From: Limnephilus marmoratus
Taxonomy: Eukaryota > Arthropoda > Insecta > Trichoptera > Limnephilidae
Assembly (NCBI GenBank): GCA_917880885.1
Contig: OU862927.1
Span: 36,607,571 to 36,671,570, forward strand
Length of the DNA stretch: 64,000 nucleotides
Direction: 5' to 3'
Every line of letters begins with the position of its first letter. Within the stretch, counting starts at the first letter, position 1. Shown here in pieces: positions 21,370 to 31,526 of the stretch. The notes under the pieces are model-generated. The model worked only from the letters and a program-made list of their open reading frames with translations, did not search any database and had not been told where the DNA came from. A program made the position numbers and the translations under genes.

Positions 21370-22185
21370 CAGGGGTGCCCAACCCATTGTGTTTGGGGGG
21401 CCAATAAAATATAATGCTGACCGTTAGATCCGTCCATGATTGCAGATAAATGGAGGATATTACAGTTAATTTTTACCGGTAATTCAGTATCCAAAAATGC
21501 TATTATTATGAAACCGTGAATGCGCCTATTTATGTCCTTTGCACTCACCCTCCACTTATTAAAATAAGTTTTTTTTATTGCACTAGCTCCACGCAGGGAT
21601 CCTTGAGGAAAATAATTTCCCTCAGGGATTATGACATCTTTGGGGATGCCGTGTCGAGGGTATTTTTTAGGGATGAGAGGAAGTTCTGGGAAGAAAAATG
21701 GTATGAAGGGTGGGTAGGAATCTGGGAGCCAATGTGTCTAGGAGTGACGGACGTACAAAGCCATCCCTCCAACTGCGGTGCAAGGTAATGGGTCGAGAGA
21801 GACCGGCTGGAGAAGTCTAGGTTAGGTCTACCTCAAGAAATCTTTCTCGATCCGGCCCGCTGTGCAGTAGGTGGGCAAACGCATTGGCCGCCAAGACCTA
21901 GACAAACCTCACCCCCCCATGAACCCAAACATCACTAGTAAGTCACCAAACGTAGCGAACCACTTGGGGTGACCTATGGCAGGGGTGTTGGGTATCCATC
22001 CATTCATCGAGAATTCTACGTCCTAAGAAAATTCTAATTTCACAAAATATAATATAAATGTGACAAATTTAAGATAACAATTTTTTCTTTTTTGTACGAA
22101 TACCAAAATCCTTAAACATGAAAAGTTGAATACTTCATTTTGGGCAGCAAAAAAATTCTATTGGGCCGCAGGTTGGGCAAGCCTG
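21370..22185. mobile_element. hAT-type element split by a SINE
   Basis: Ends CAGGGGTGCCCAACC (21370-21384) and GGTTGGGCAAGCCTG (22171-22185) are inverted repeats. Flanks GGCTAGAG and GCCTAGGG agree at 6 of 8 positions, consistent with an old 8-bp hAT target duplication. Subtermini contain GGGGGGCCAATAAAAT and TTCTATTGGGCCGC, also inverted. SINE-B copy 4 interrupts it at 21569-21998. No transposase remains. Confidence 0.75.
21569..21998 (-). mobile_element. SINE-B copy 4 (long subtype) with covarying 3' hairpin
   Basis: Minus-strand copy with T-run at 21569-21576 and body to about 21998. The 3' hairpin is intact but with changed sequence: inner arms ATCCTTGAGG (21599-21608) and CCTCAGGGAT (21620-21629) pair at all ten positions (one G-U). 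The outer arms are CTCCACGCAG (21587-21596) and the GATGCCGTGTCGAG region near 21645-21658. See findings. Confidence 0.8.
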
Positions 22186-23361
22186 GCCTAGGGAAATAAT
22201 GAACGTTTATCGGTAAAAGTTGTTCTAATTAACCAAACTTTTTTCTAGCGAAGATGTTTTCTTCTTAATAATTTCTGATTAAAAACTCTTCATCCTTCGT
22301 TGATTAAAAAAAAATTCGTATTTCATTTAGGTACTGTACCTTCCTACATATAAAAAATATGTTCGTTATAAGCTGATCTAGAACGGTGATATCTGGCATC
22401 ATGAAATTTGCTCAGCGTTTTCCATCTTTAAACCGTCCTACATTTTTGATGTTTGCAATAAAAAAAATAATAATCTCGATAAATGGCGAAACTTTATAAA
22501 CTACTTTACTTTATAAACTTTATAGGAAGAAAAACTGTTTTATGTCCCACAAAACCTCTTGAACAATGAGGTCTGGCATTATGAAATTAGCACTTTTTTG
22601 TTCTTGTGTGGAAATTTTTTGGTAATTCAAAATTTTCAGCTCTAAATAATAATTTTCATCTAGATTTTCGAAATATCCAGTAAAATAAATTTAAAAAATC
22701 ATAACTAAAATCACTTCTAAAATTGCTATTCATCATCTTATATCTTCTAAGTTTGAACTGCCATTTAATTGTAAATATATGCCCATTGAAATAAAATTAA
22801 TAAATAAAATCACCTTTCCTATCTACATAATTTGAAATGATGGCCTAGAACACTCTTGAAGGATGAAAATTACGATTCTAAAATTCGTCTAACATTCGTA
22901 TTTACATATTATCTCCCTTTCAATCCATATTTTCTTCTTTTTGAGCGCTTACTTAGACAGTGGCTTAAAAAAGCAAGTAAATCGTCGTTATTTTATTATT
23001 TGACATACTTTTACTATCCATACCATAGACGATAGAAACATAGGGAGATATGGCATGGTTGAGTGCCAAGTGTCGCCGACTCCCAACGTGAAATAGATTC
23101 ATGAGTTTCCCACTGGAAGTACTAATTTCCGAACACCGTGTACACCTTGTTAATGTAGGTACATGATAACAATATTTCATTAGGCATTTGAACTGAAAGG
23201 TTGTTAAACTCGAATGAACGGTTACTTTGAGATTGTTGGCTGGCTAGAAAGGTTTTTTGAATACCACATGAAATCAAATGCCAAGAATGTAGTGTGCCAA
23301 CTTGCCTTGTGGAAACCCACCGTAATATTACATAATGATTATTTGGTTTTCGAATTGTTTG
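22186..23361. other. Spacer with repeat scraps
   Basis: Two segments with TCTGGCAT.ATGAAATT (about 22390 and 22570) recall the middle of the Helitron-like family D and may be very old copies. A mariner-MITE end lies at about 23115-23140. Open frames at 22965-23364 overlap these scraps and show no known family. Confidence 0.35.
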
Positions 23362-23440
23362 CATCGATAGCTCAGTTGTTTAGAGCAATCGCTCAGAGAG
23401 CAGAAGGATTCAAGTTCATATCCCGGTCGTGGACTTTCTA
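23362..23440 (+). repeat. tRNA-like sequence (SINE head or tRNA pseudogene)
   Basis: GATAGCTCAGTTGTTTAGAGC is a very good D-arm/A-box match, and CAAGTTCATATCCCGG is a damaged T-arm/B box at the usual distance. The acceptor stem does not pair (GCATC against GTGGAC), so a functional tRNA is unlikely; a tRNA-derived SINE head or tRNA pseudogene is more likely. Confidence 0.55.
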
Positions 23441-23639
23441 CCCCCACAAAAACCTTCCACAAATAGGGCATAAGGCACAAGGTGTAAAATCTTTGAAATC
23501 TTTAACCAAAATATCAAACGAATTTATTTATATATTGACTTTTTGTACTTATACGCTGATATATTCAATATATAGACAAGCAGTTTTATCCTTATGCATT
23601 TGAATGAAAATATAATTTAATTCATTAATACCATAGCTT

Positions 23640-24015
23640 CACCGGAGAATGCTCAAGGTCCCATGGACCGACATGATCATCAACACAGAAATTCTCAGGC
23701 GGGCTAGAGCAGATAGAGAACTGCTTATATTAATAAAAATCAGGAAAATTTCATATCTGGGTCATATACTTCGAGGGGAGAAGTATCACTTACTCCAATT
23801 TAATATTGAAAGGCAATATTAAATTGGAGTATGATTATGAGGGCTTGGTAAGAGACAAATGTATTGGCTGCGAAATATACGAGAGAGGACCGGCATTAGA
23901 AGTGTGGAGGAGCTATTCCGAGCAGCGCAAGACAGAGAGACATTTTCAAGAGCGATCGCCAACGTCGGGGTGTCTGATACGGCACACAAAGATGAAGAAG
24001 AAGAATACCTAGCGA
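23640..24015 (+). pseudogene. LINE reverse transcriptase C-terminal remnant
   Basis: A frame with three stops reads WTDMIINTEILRRA, SYLGHILRGEKYHLLQ, then WLRNIRERTG and EELFRAAQDRETFSRAIANV, ending in an acidic/lysine tail. This is the C-terminal region of RTE/R-type LINEs known from many arthropods. A perfect 17-bp palindrome (23791-23831) lies within it. Confidence 0.7.
23791..23831. repeat. Perfect 17-bp inverted repeat with 7-nt loop
   Basis: Arm TACTCCAATTTAATATT (23791-23807), loop GAAAGGC, complementary arm to 23831. It falls where the LINE coding similarity lapses. Confidence 0.9.
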
Positions 24016-24049
24016 CGGCTCCACCCCTACAATAATAATACATTGTTCC

Positions 24050-24180
24050 CATCCACTAATTTGTAACTGTCAAATCAGTGTACGTTTGCCCTGAAGATGG
24101 AACGGTCGTTCTGAAACCGGTCGGCTTTACTCAAATATATAAGTGGTTCAAACAAAGTAACATTGTTTCATTTATATAAA
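24050..24180 (+). mobile_element. Penelope-like 3' end with hammerhead-like core
   Basis: CTGAAGA (24091-24097), T, GGAACG, GT, CGTTCT, GAAAC (24113-24117), followed by CGGTCGGCTTTACTCAAATA. Same architecture as the motifs in PLE-P1 and PLE-P2, with a different helix. No coding part remains. Assignment to Penelope-like elements is by analogy. Confidence 0.45.
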
Positions 24181-24354
24181 ATTTACATTTTCTTTATTTC
24201 TCTGTGCACATTCCTTCGGGACACTTGGTGATATTTTGTGATAAGGCCTACCGTATTTTCCTTAAATCGACTGCATATTGTATATAAATATGCCTGGGGG
24301 TCAACTGTCGGGGGATCAACTGTCATGGAATCAGGCCGTAGTCATGTAACCACG

Positions 24355-24645
24355 CTAGTATAATCTTAATATATAAAAATTAATGTTTCTTTGTTTGTCC
24401 TTATGCGTCTCTAAACTATTCATCCGATTGCGATGAAACTTTGTGATGTGTCGTGCGCACGCCCGCGAAGATTTGGGTACAAATTTGGGTACAAATTTTA
24501 CAACAGGTGGCGCGCAAGCTTCTTTAAAAATGTGTGTATTTGTGAGGGAAGGCGGCAGCGGTGAGGGAACGGGGTGAGGAAATATTTTCTTTCTTTGAGT
24601 GTAATTGCAACGCATGCCGGTACTTGTTAGATAACATAATAACAT
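24355..24645 (+). mobile_element. Helitron-like element HEL-D3 (divergent)
   Basis: Starts ATATATAAAAATTAATGTTTC, with TTCATCCGATTGCGATGAAACTTTG and TGTCGTGCGCACGCCCGCG in the body, and ends GCAACGCATGCCGGTACTTGTTAG. A more distant member of the D group with the same 3' end layout; GGGTACAAATTT is tandemly repeated near 24475-24495. Confidence 0.5.
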
Positions 24646-24951
24646 AACGATAAAGTTGTGAGTAATGAAATAATAATGCAAAACTTTCGTAACACAGTAA
24701 TTATTATGTTAAATAAATTCACATCTTTTCCCGACACGATTATAAAAGCGTAATAGTGAAACACAGAGTCCATTATCGCTTGGTCCCTTCAATTGATGAT
24801 TCAATTAGCAAGATGGAAACAAAAACATAGATTCTAGTATGCATAACATTTACAATAAGAATTTGCGGAGTTTTCATGTCGTAATAAACACATTTTCTCG
24901 ATATAAAGGCTATTCGAAAAGATCGGTAAGCAACATTCATATAATTTATTA
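24646..24951. other. No recognised feature
   Basis: AT-rich spacer with no supported feature, ending at the hAT-E1 target site. Confidence 0.3.
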
Positions 24952-24959
24952 ATTATGAC

Positions 24960-25592
24960 CATAGACATCCAAATGGATAGACAAGCAGTTACAGATGAGG
25001 GGTAAAACCAAACTATGGAGAGCGAAGAGGGGAAAGATGACTGTCATTCGTTGAACAATCAATCTGACAGTATATAGGCATCTCGCATTACAATATCACC
25101 ATTTAGTTCTTAAAAGCAAAATCTGCTTTGAATGAATAGACCTTTTTACATGGGAGCGCGAATTGCTTGCCACGTTCAAAACATATTTGCTAAGGCCAAA
25201 TGCTCGCCCCAAAAAGACTCGCGCCAATACACATATCAATATTTTGTTTCCGTGTTTAGTTAAAACACTTTTACAAATGTTTCATAATTTACTTACCCCT
25301 GTAACCAGCGACGAGCACATTGGAGTACCGCCCACATTCGCTATGTGTACATTGATACGTAGATATATTGTATAGCACAAGCTGCCGTTATTTCGTTAAA
25401 TGTATGGATGTCAGCTTCTCGCTGTTCACGGCAAGAATGATGACGTCACACATTTTAGATTCAAGCGAGGCTATATCCCCTCCCCATGGAGCGAGCCGGT
25501 TCCAAGGAGGAGCTACAGCCGGCGCCATGTGGAGGGGGAAATAATACGTTTTTATCACTTAGGGCAGGTCCAGATATATTCATATGTCCGTG
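24960..25592 (-). mobile_element. Nonautonomous hAT family E, copy 1
   Basis: Perfect 8-bp target duplication ATTATGAC (24952-24959 and 25593-25600). Termini CATAGACATCC and GGACATATG-type are an imperfect inverted pair. It contains TGACGTCA (25441-25448). On the minus strand it carries a splice-donor-like GGGGTAAGT-equivalent near 25300. It encodes no transposase; the short open frames here are not conserved between copies. Confidence 0.9.
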
Positions 25593-25600
25593 ATTATGAC

Positions 25601-25929
25601 CAAACATTCCGCTTCAAAAATTTCGATTTAGAGGAGTGGGTATGTTAAGTGTCAAAAGCAAACAACAGGTGGTGTATTATCATTCAATGTCTGTTAGTAA
25701 TAATTTGCAAATAAAAAAAATCATGTATGCAGTTCACACGCGGTAATAGTTGAAACATTCAAAAAACTAAACTTCGAGAGAATGAGACGAATGCAGAGTA
25801 TCAGTAGTAAGATAATTGTAGGGTTTATTTATTATAATATTGTTACAAAGTTTAAAAATTATTCTACATTCTATTCTACGAAGCACCGCACAAAGAGGAG
25901 GCCGATAGGCTACGAAGCACCACACAAAG
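25601..25929. other. Spacer with a 34-bp tandem duplication
   Basis: CTACGAAGCACCGCACAAAG and the following GAGG.CCGATAGG are repeated once in tandem at about 25878-25945. No other feature supported. Confidence 0.4.
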
Positions 25930-26045
25930 AGGACACCGATCAGTCTATGTGTGTGTTTGTCTCTTTTTAGTGTCGATCGTTTCCGTTTCATCAAGTTTCA
26001 AATCACAACGGTGCTGAAGAAATTTTCACCTCAAAATATAATCTT
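25930..26045 (-). repeat. Dispersed repeat I, copy 1
   Basis: The minus strand (GAGGTGAAAATTTCTTCAGC ... GATGAAACGGAAACGATCG ... AGACAAACACAC) matches 53385-53480 on the plus strand. Both encode a similar peptide (MKRKRSTLKRDKHTH here, MKRKIVTPKIDKHTH there). Nature unknown; possibly a transposon fragment. Confidence 0.5.
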
Positions 26046-26815
26046 TTCTTAAAATTTCAAGATATTTTTTGAATACTTTCTCTTTCCCGCATTGCTCTTA
26101 CTAATTAGGGAGAGGGATGCTATTGGTTAGTTTTTACACACCGTTGCTCGGACTTAAAGATGTGATCCCTGGAATAGATGTCACAGGTGTGATGACCGAT
26201 AAAAGGTCATGTTTTAGCTCTAGAGAGCAGGTTGCTTCCCGGTGCATACATAAGTGAACCTCTGGCAGGAATAACCCCGAGAGACGCTTCGTAAACCGCC
26301 TGCTTCGAAGTTCAGCTTACTCAGAGAGAGAAAAAACTCGTTGAAACCCTTTTGGAAAAACGGAGGGTTGAAGGAACAATTAGGTTTCCTTTGGGAGGCA
26401 CAGATGTAAGCTATTTCTCAGTAAACCCATAAAGTTATTGTTAAAGTTCATTGCACTGTCTTGCTTGCTATCGTTGAACTGCAGCCAAAATAAAGACTAT
26501 CTGTGGTGAAATTGTGCATTTATTTAACAATCCCGTTATAATCCTATATTGAAATGTTGATAAACAAAAAATATATCAACAATAGATATCGAAGTAATTG
26601 TTTCCCAAATTTTGAATTCGTCTAATAGGAGTATTACAATATTGCAATTTGGTGGATTCCTGTAGATTGTTCTGACGGTGTTATACTTTTGCTGTTTTCA
26701 TAATTTTTATAATTTCCTCATCTTCGTGTTTACTTAGTCATATTTTGATGTTGTTTTTAAACTTGCTTATTTCCATGGTGTTTTAAATTTCATTTTGAAG
26801 GGCATTATATAATTT
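26046..26815. other. No recognised feature
   Basis: No coding frame, RNA gene or repeat that I can support. Confidence 0.3.
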
Positions 26816-26817
26816 TT

Positions 26818-27390
26818 TTAAGCTATGCTAGCGTTATTCGATGGCATTCTGAGAAGCAAGCTGGAGTACGCGAGCGATGTTTGGGCACCATACCACCAGA
26901 AGTACATTGATATGTTAGAGCAAATCCTGAAGAAATTACTCAGGTATGTTTATATGCGGAAGTATGGAACCTATCCAAGGTTCATGCACCATATTGACTT
27001 ACTTGATAGAAACTGATTCTGTGAGTCTAGAAACCAGCCGGAAAGCAAGTCTGGCTATTGTCTTTCAAAATTTGTAACAATTTCATAGATAGCCCATTTC
27101 TCTTGGGATGCTGTGATTTATATGTACCAGACCACTACAGCCGAAGTCGACATCATGACTTATTAAAGTACCGAACGGCAGAACAGACGTCTTAGCAAAG
27201 CATAGCATGAGGAGGGGAGTGGTGCTGTTAAATGAAATTGCAAACCATTTGGATGTAAGTGACTGTTCTTTATATGCCTTAAAAATGTTATTGAAGAGTC
27301 ACTTGCCCAAATGCTGATAGGGCAACTAAATTGTACTGTAATTGGAATTGTTCTGTTGTACAAAAATAATAAAAAATAAAATAAAATAGC
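26818..27390 (+). pseudogene. LINE reverse transcriptase C-terminal remnant with A-rich tail
   Basis: The frame starting near 26825 reads LFDGILRSKLEYASDVWAPY then IDMLEQILKKLLRYVYMRKYG, the region after the reverse transcriptase palm/thumb in Jockey- and R1-like LINEs (SxLEYxSxVW.P). It decays after 27016 and ends at an A-rich AATAAAATAAAATAG stretch (about 27365-27390). Confidence 0.75.
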
Positions 27391-27473
27391 ATATTGCATT
27401 GAGGTACGCATGTTTCTAAAGAAGAACATACTAGATGAGTACGATTTTAAGAAATCGAATATTGAATCGAAAA

Positions 27474-27660
27474 CTGACGGCCGTTGTTCCCAATCTTACT
27501 GATCAACTGTTGAGCCTAAATCACTCCCCAAATGCACATTTAAGCTATTTCCAATGCAACTCTCAACGACCAACATATGGAACGAGCGTTACTAAGTAAA
27601 TCATAGCTGATTGAAGACTCAGATTGATCGATTGAAGATGGGAACAACGGCCGTTAATCT
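27474..27660. mobile_element. Small MITE with ACGGCCGTTGTTCCCA ends
   Basis: GACGGCCGTTGTTCCCAATCTT on the left and AAGATGGGAACAACGGCCGT on the right form inverted repeats of about 20 bp, 185 bp apart. A GATCAA/GATCGA pair extends the similarity inward. Noncoding; target duplication not clear. Confidence 0.7.
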
Positions 27661-28640
27661 TACAAATCGTTATACAAGTGTTTGGCCTGAATTTTAATGG
27701 TTTGGAACATTGTCTCGTACGTCTGAGCGACACACAGTGATTAAACAACCGAATAGTCATATATTTTAGACACCGTTTTAGTTATTCCACCCGTTTCAAA
27801 TTTAGTATCTAACCAGTCGTAACTAAATCCTGGAACTAATTACGCAAACATAAACTTGCCAGTCATGGTTTCATATAATAGGTCTACGTCCTAATTCTTA
27901 TAGGAAAGGGTTAAGTGTCAAGTGTCCATTAACTGGAGCAATAGTGATTTATGTAAGCTTTGGTCAAAGCGGACTTCCGCGTTGCGTAACTTGTTACAAT
28001 ATTACAAAACTAATAATTCACTTACAATTCGGTTACAAACTTTACAATCAAACAGTATAACTCGGTAACTGGCCTAATTTCACGGTTCATCGAGCATTTT
28101 GGTTCGTTTTCTCATTGTTTGAGAGCTATAAATAGTGGAATAATAATAATAATCAGTATCGGCGATAATAAAAGCAAGACTTGTTCCGAAATCGAACGGA
28201 ATTTATGGATTTAATTTTATTTATAATACATGTCCATAATTTAAAAGGTTAGTGGTCATTGTCAGTAATTTCTATTCCTCGGCAAAATATTACTTTTACC
28301 AGTACGTAAATGGAACGTACGCTTACATCGATTGAAAAATAAACATTGAAATATTCGTACAACCATCAATCGCCCTCGACCTCTTTGCATATTCTGTTGC
28401 CCTGGTATTTAGATCCCACAATCTACCAACTAAACAGCTTGGGGTTAAAGGCGAAACAGCTGTTGAATGCTTAAGTTAAAGTATGCTAACTTCATTTTTG
28501 CTGTATTAAATATTAATATTTATTTTTAGTAATATGTATAGGTATGTTGTTGTGTTAAATATTATTTGATGCAGTAACAGTTGTAGAGCAGTACAAATTT
28601 TTTGATTTATAAAATATGTTACAAAGCAAAACGCATAGGT
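27661..28640. other. No recognised feature
   Basis: AT-rich spacer with no coding frame or repeat that I can support. Confidence 0.3.
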
Positions 28641-28646
28641 ATTAAA

Positions 28647-28812
28647 CGGAGACAGGACAACTCAACAAAGTGTGACTTCATCACTCTTAAAAGTCATTAA
28701 AGTGATGAAAAAATTTTAGGTTAAATAGGCAACGAGAGGTTTTGGGCTTTTTTTTCACCACCTTGAATAACTTTTTTTTGAAATGCCATTTTGTTCAGTT
28801 GTCGTGCAACTG
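28647..28812. mobile_element. Palindromic MITE H, copy 1
   Basis: Left ACAACTCAACAAAGTG and TTCATCACT motifs, right their complements (CACCACCTTGAA, CCATTTTGTTCAGTTGT). The element is close to a single large hairpin. Related to copy 2 at 29028-29195. Confidence 0.6.
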
Positions 28813-29027
28813 TATTAAACACTGAAATTTCACCACTTTAAAATAAAATAAATAATTTTAACAAATCAAATATGCAACAAGTGTAAAATAAGGTATAAAA
28901 ATAAAATAAATGCGTTTATTTTAGCAAAGTATTTATAATAAGGAATCTCTAAATACATCGATTACATTCCCAAATCTATTACAAAAAGTATGCAGTTGAC
29001 AACGTATATTTTTGATTTACAAAGTGG
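28813..29027. other. AT-rich spacer between two MITE-H copies
   Basis: Nothing supported. Confidence 0.3.
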
Positions 29028-29195
29028 CTATGATACATGGTAACTCAACAAAGTGGTATTTCAACACCCCTTCGAAAAGTCTTTAAAAGTGATGAAAAGT
29101 CCGTAACCTAACCTAGTATTTTTTTCATCACTTTTAATGACTTTTAAAAGGTGTTATGAAGTGCCACTTTTTTGAGTTGAACGGTCACCAGTGGC
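29028..29195. mobile_element. Palindromic MITE H, copy 2
   Basis: AACTCAACAAAGTGGTATTT ... AAAAGTGATGAAAAGT on the left is mirrored by TTTTTTCATCACTTTTAATG ... GTGCCACTTTTTTGAGTTGA on the right. Nearly the whole element pairs with itself. Same family as 28647-28812. Confidence 0.65.
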
Positions 29196-29885
29196 TATAT
29201 TATATCGGATAAGTTAGCTGAGTTTCTTACCTGTTAGGAGTATGTATTGTATTCATAAACATTATTATAATTAGTATTTTATAATAATTAGTATTTTAAT
29301 ATTAAGTGTAATTACTATGTAAAACAGTATATAGTATTAATTAAATAGGAAAAATGAGAGATTTCTAACAATCAAACTGATAGATCAGTTTTGTAAGATT
29401 TGTAAGATAAAATATTGTATAATTAAAAACTGAATAAACATACTTTAAAAAAAAGGTGAGGTTAAGGTAGGTGAGGTTAAGTTATGTAAGGTTAGTTAGT
29501 GTGTTATTTTTATTCAATTTTCTACATTGTTCTGTTTTGTGCGACGTTGCCACTCTTCACTCCTGCCGTACATTAATATTAAATCGGGTACAAAAGTTCG
29601 ACACTGATACCAGTGCAGTTGCCAGAGTTATTTAATATCGAAAGCACAGCTCGGGAAGATACAAGCCGTTGACCGACCTTACAGATAATAATATGCGATA
29701 TCAAGTTTTAAATTAACAGCACAGCATTAATAGCTTATTTACTTTTATTCGGTCGATTCGAATTGGACTAAGCTTTGAAATAAAACATGCTAGGTACTAA
29801 AATCTAGTGCGGTGATGGCTCGTTTTAGAATATGGCGATCGATCACCAAATAAAGTTATTGTTAGAAGGTAGTATTAATTAATTT
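29196..29885. other. AT-rich spacer
   Basis: Includes AT-rich repeats near 29270-29340 (TTATAATTAGTATTTTA twice) and a short GGTGAGGTTAAG-type pair near 29455-29480. No coding frame. Confidence 0.35.
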
Positions 29886-30315
29886 TGGGACAATGTTTCC
29901 ACTCTTGTGGTGCAAGATAACCTGATAGAACATTTGAGCCAGATCGGAGAGGACCAATTTTTCTACTCTAATGGTACCAGCACATCTGATGGAATATGGG
30001 TCCTTCGAGCCGGATCGAAGGGCCAACGTTTCTACTTCAATGGAACCAGAGCACCTGTTGGAACATTGGTCCATCGAGCCAGATCGAAGGGCCAAAGTTT
30101 CTACTCCAATGGCACCAGAACACTTGTTGGAACTTTGGTCCATCGAGCCGGATCGAAGGGCCAAAGTTTCTACTCCAATGGCATCAGAACACTTGTTGGA
30201 ACTTTGGTCCTTCGAGTCGGATCGAACGACCAATGTTTCTACCTCGATGGTACCAGTTGATGGGACATTGGTGCTTCGAGCCGGATCGAAGGACAAATGT
30301 TTCTTCTCTAATGGT
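29886..30315. repeat. 69-bp minisatellite, left part
   Basis: Units with landmarks TTTCTACTCYAATGGYACCAG and CGAGCCGGATCGAAGGGCCA. TCTAC landmarks fall at 29962, 30031, 30100, 30169 and 30238, exactly 69 apart. Because 69 is 23 codons, several frames on both strands stay open (up to 201 codons minus, 135 plus), giving repeated peptides such as LLQWHQNTCWNFGPSSRIEG. Best read as satellite DNA, not a gene. Confidence 0.9.
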
Positions 30316-31526
30316 CCAATTTTATTTTTGTTATATATTAATGACCTCTGTAAACTGCCGTTTTCTGGTTCTTCAATTGTATTTGCAGATGACAGTGGTT
30401 TAGTGTTTGCTGGTGATACTTGGGATGATACGTATGCTAAGTGCGAGGCAGGATTAAGGGCAGTCAAAAATTGGCTTGATCAAAACTTGTTAACCTTAAA
30501 CATGAGCAAAACTAAATATATTACTTTTAGTATTTCTTCTGTAAATCAACCATCTTTGGACCGCTCTTTAAAAATACATTGTTGTGTACAGGAGTGTAAT
30601 TGTCAATCTTTGGAAAGAGTAGACAATATCAAATATCTTGGCTTAATTATTGATAAAAATTTAAAATGGAACAATCATATTACTATATTAACAAAAAAAA
30701 TAAGAAAGCTAGCCTATATCTTCAAGACTCTAAGAAATATATTGGACAAAATTACACTAAGAACTGTATACTATGCTCTTGTTCAATCAATGCTTTCATA
30801 TAACGTTATTTGTTGGGGTTCTTGCCATAAGACTACTCTAGAGCCTTTAAATATTGCACAAAAATTAATTTTAAAAATAATGTTCAAGAAAAGTTTTATG
30901 TATTCATCACAGATACTATATAGCGAAAGCAAAATTATGACAATAAGGCAGTTGTACATAATACAGGCTCTCTGTAAATTTTTCAACAACATTATCACTG
31001 CGAAAAGATCTCAACAAGTGCGCATCACTAGATTGGGCTCTTCTTTAATGTATCAGCCGGTACATACCAAAACATCCTTTGGACAAAGAAGTTTTTCATA
31101 TAAAGCTCCGTTGCTTTATAATATGCTCAATGAAAAAATAAAAACTATTGGTACATTACATTTATTCAAGAAAATGGTCAAAATATGTATAATAACTGAG
31201 AGTGATGGTTTTGGATTACCCATGTTGTAGCTTGTATCATACAATCCAAATTTAATAACTTAACTTATATATTATTATGTACTTTTTAATTTGCTTATTG
31301 TTATAGTATCTAATATGCTTATTGTTATGTTATCTTTACTTTGCTTATTGTTATATTTTTTTTGTAGGTTTATAATTATATTTTTATTTAGTTCATATGT
31401 ATGTTTTTTGTTTAAATTACAATGTAAAACTGCATATCTCGATACAGGAATGCCCTAGTGAGATATGCAGCTTATGTTTCTCATGTACTTCTTATTTTTT
31501 TCAATAAATAAATAAATAAATAAATC
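30316..31526 (+). pseudogene. 5'-truncated Jockey-like LINE (LINE-J1) inserted in the minisatellite
   Basis: The intact frame runs to the stop at 31230: LLYINDLCKLPFSGSS (after the lost GVPQGS motif), FADDSGLVFAG (catalytic DD), NWLDQNLLTLNMSKTKYI, IKYLGLIIDKNLKWNNHI (thumb), then a C-terminal domain ending GFGLPML. It starts abruptly at 30316 in the middle of a satellite unit and ends in an (AATA)n tail at about 31502-31526, after which the satellite resumes (GTACCAGAACATC). So a truncated copy landed in the array. Frame fusion with the satellite is fortuitous. No endonuclease or N-terminal half. Confidence 0.9.
31430..31470 (+). other. Terminal RNA hairpin of LINE-J1
   Basis: Perfect 11-bp stem CTGCATATCTC (31430-31440) with its complement at 31460-31470, loop GATACAGGAATGCCCTAGT, about 30 nt before the (AATA)n tail. 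The same loop core and a sequence-different stem occur at 62270-62306 and, in a variant, at 58220-58254. Likely recognised by the element's reverse transcriptase. Confidence 0.75.

Noticed and set aside
23362..23440. Functional tRNA gene
   Set aside because: A box is excellent but the acceptor stem does not pair and the T-arm is damaged.
29862..30467. 201-codon minus-strand frame with repeated ETLALRSGSMDQ-type peptide
   Set aside because: Produced by the 69-bp satellite (23 codons, open in several frames); no start context, no family resemblance, and it runs into LINE-J1.
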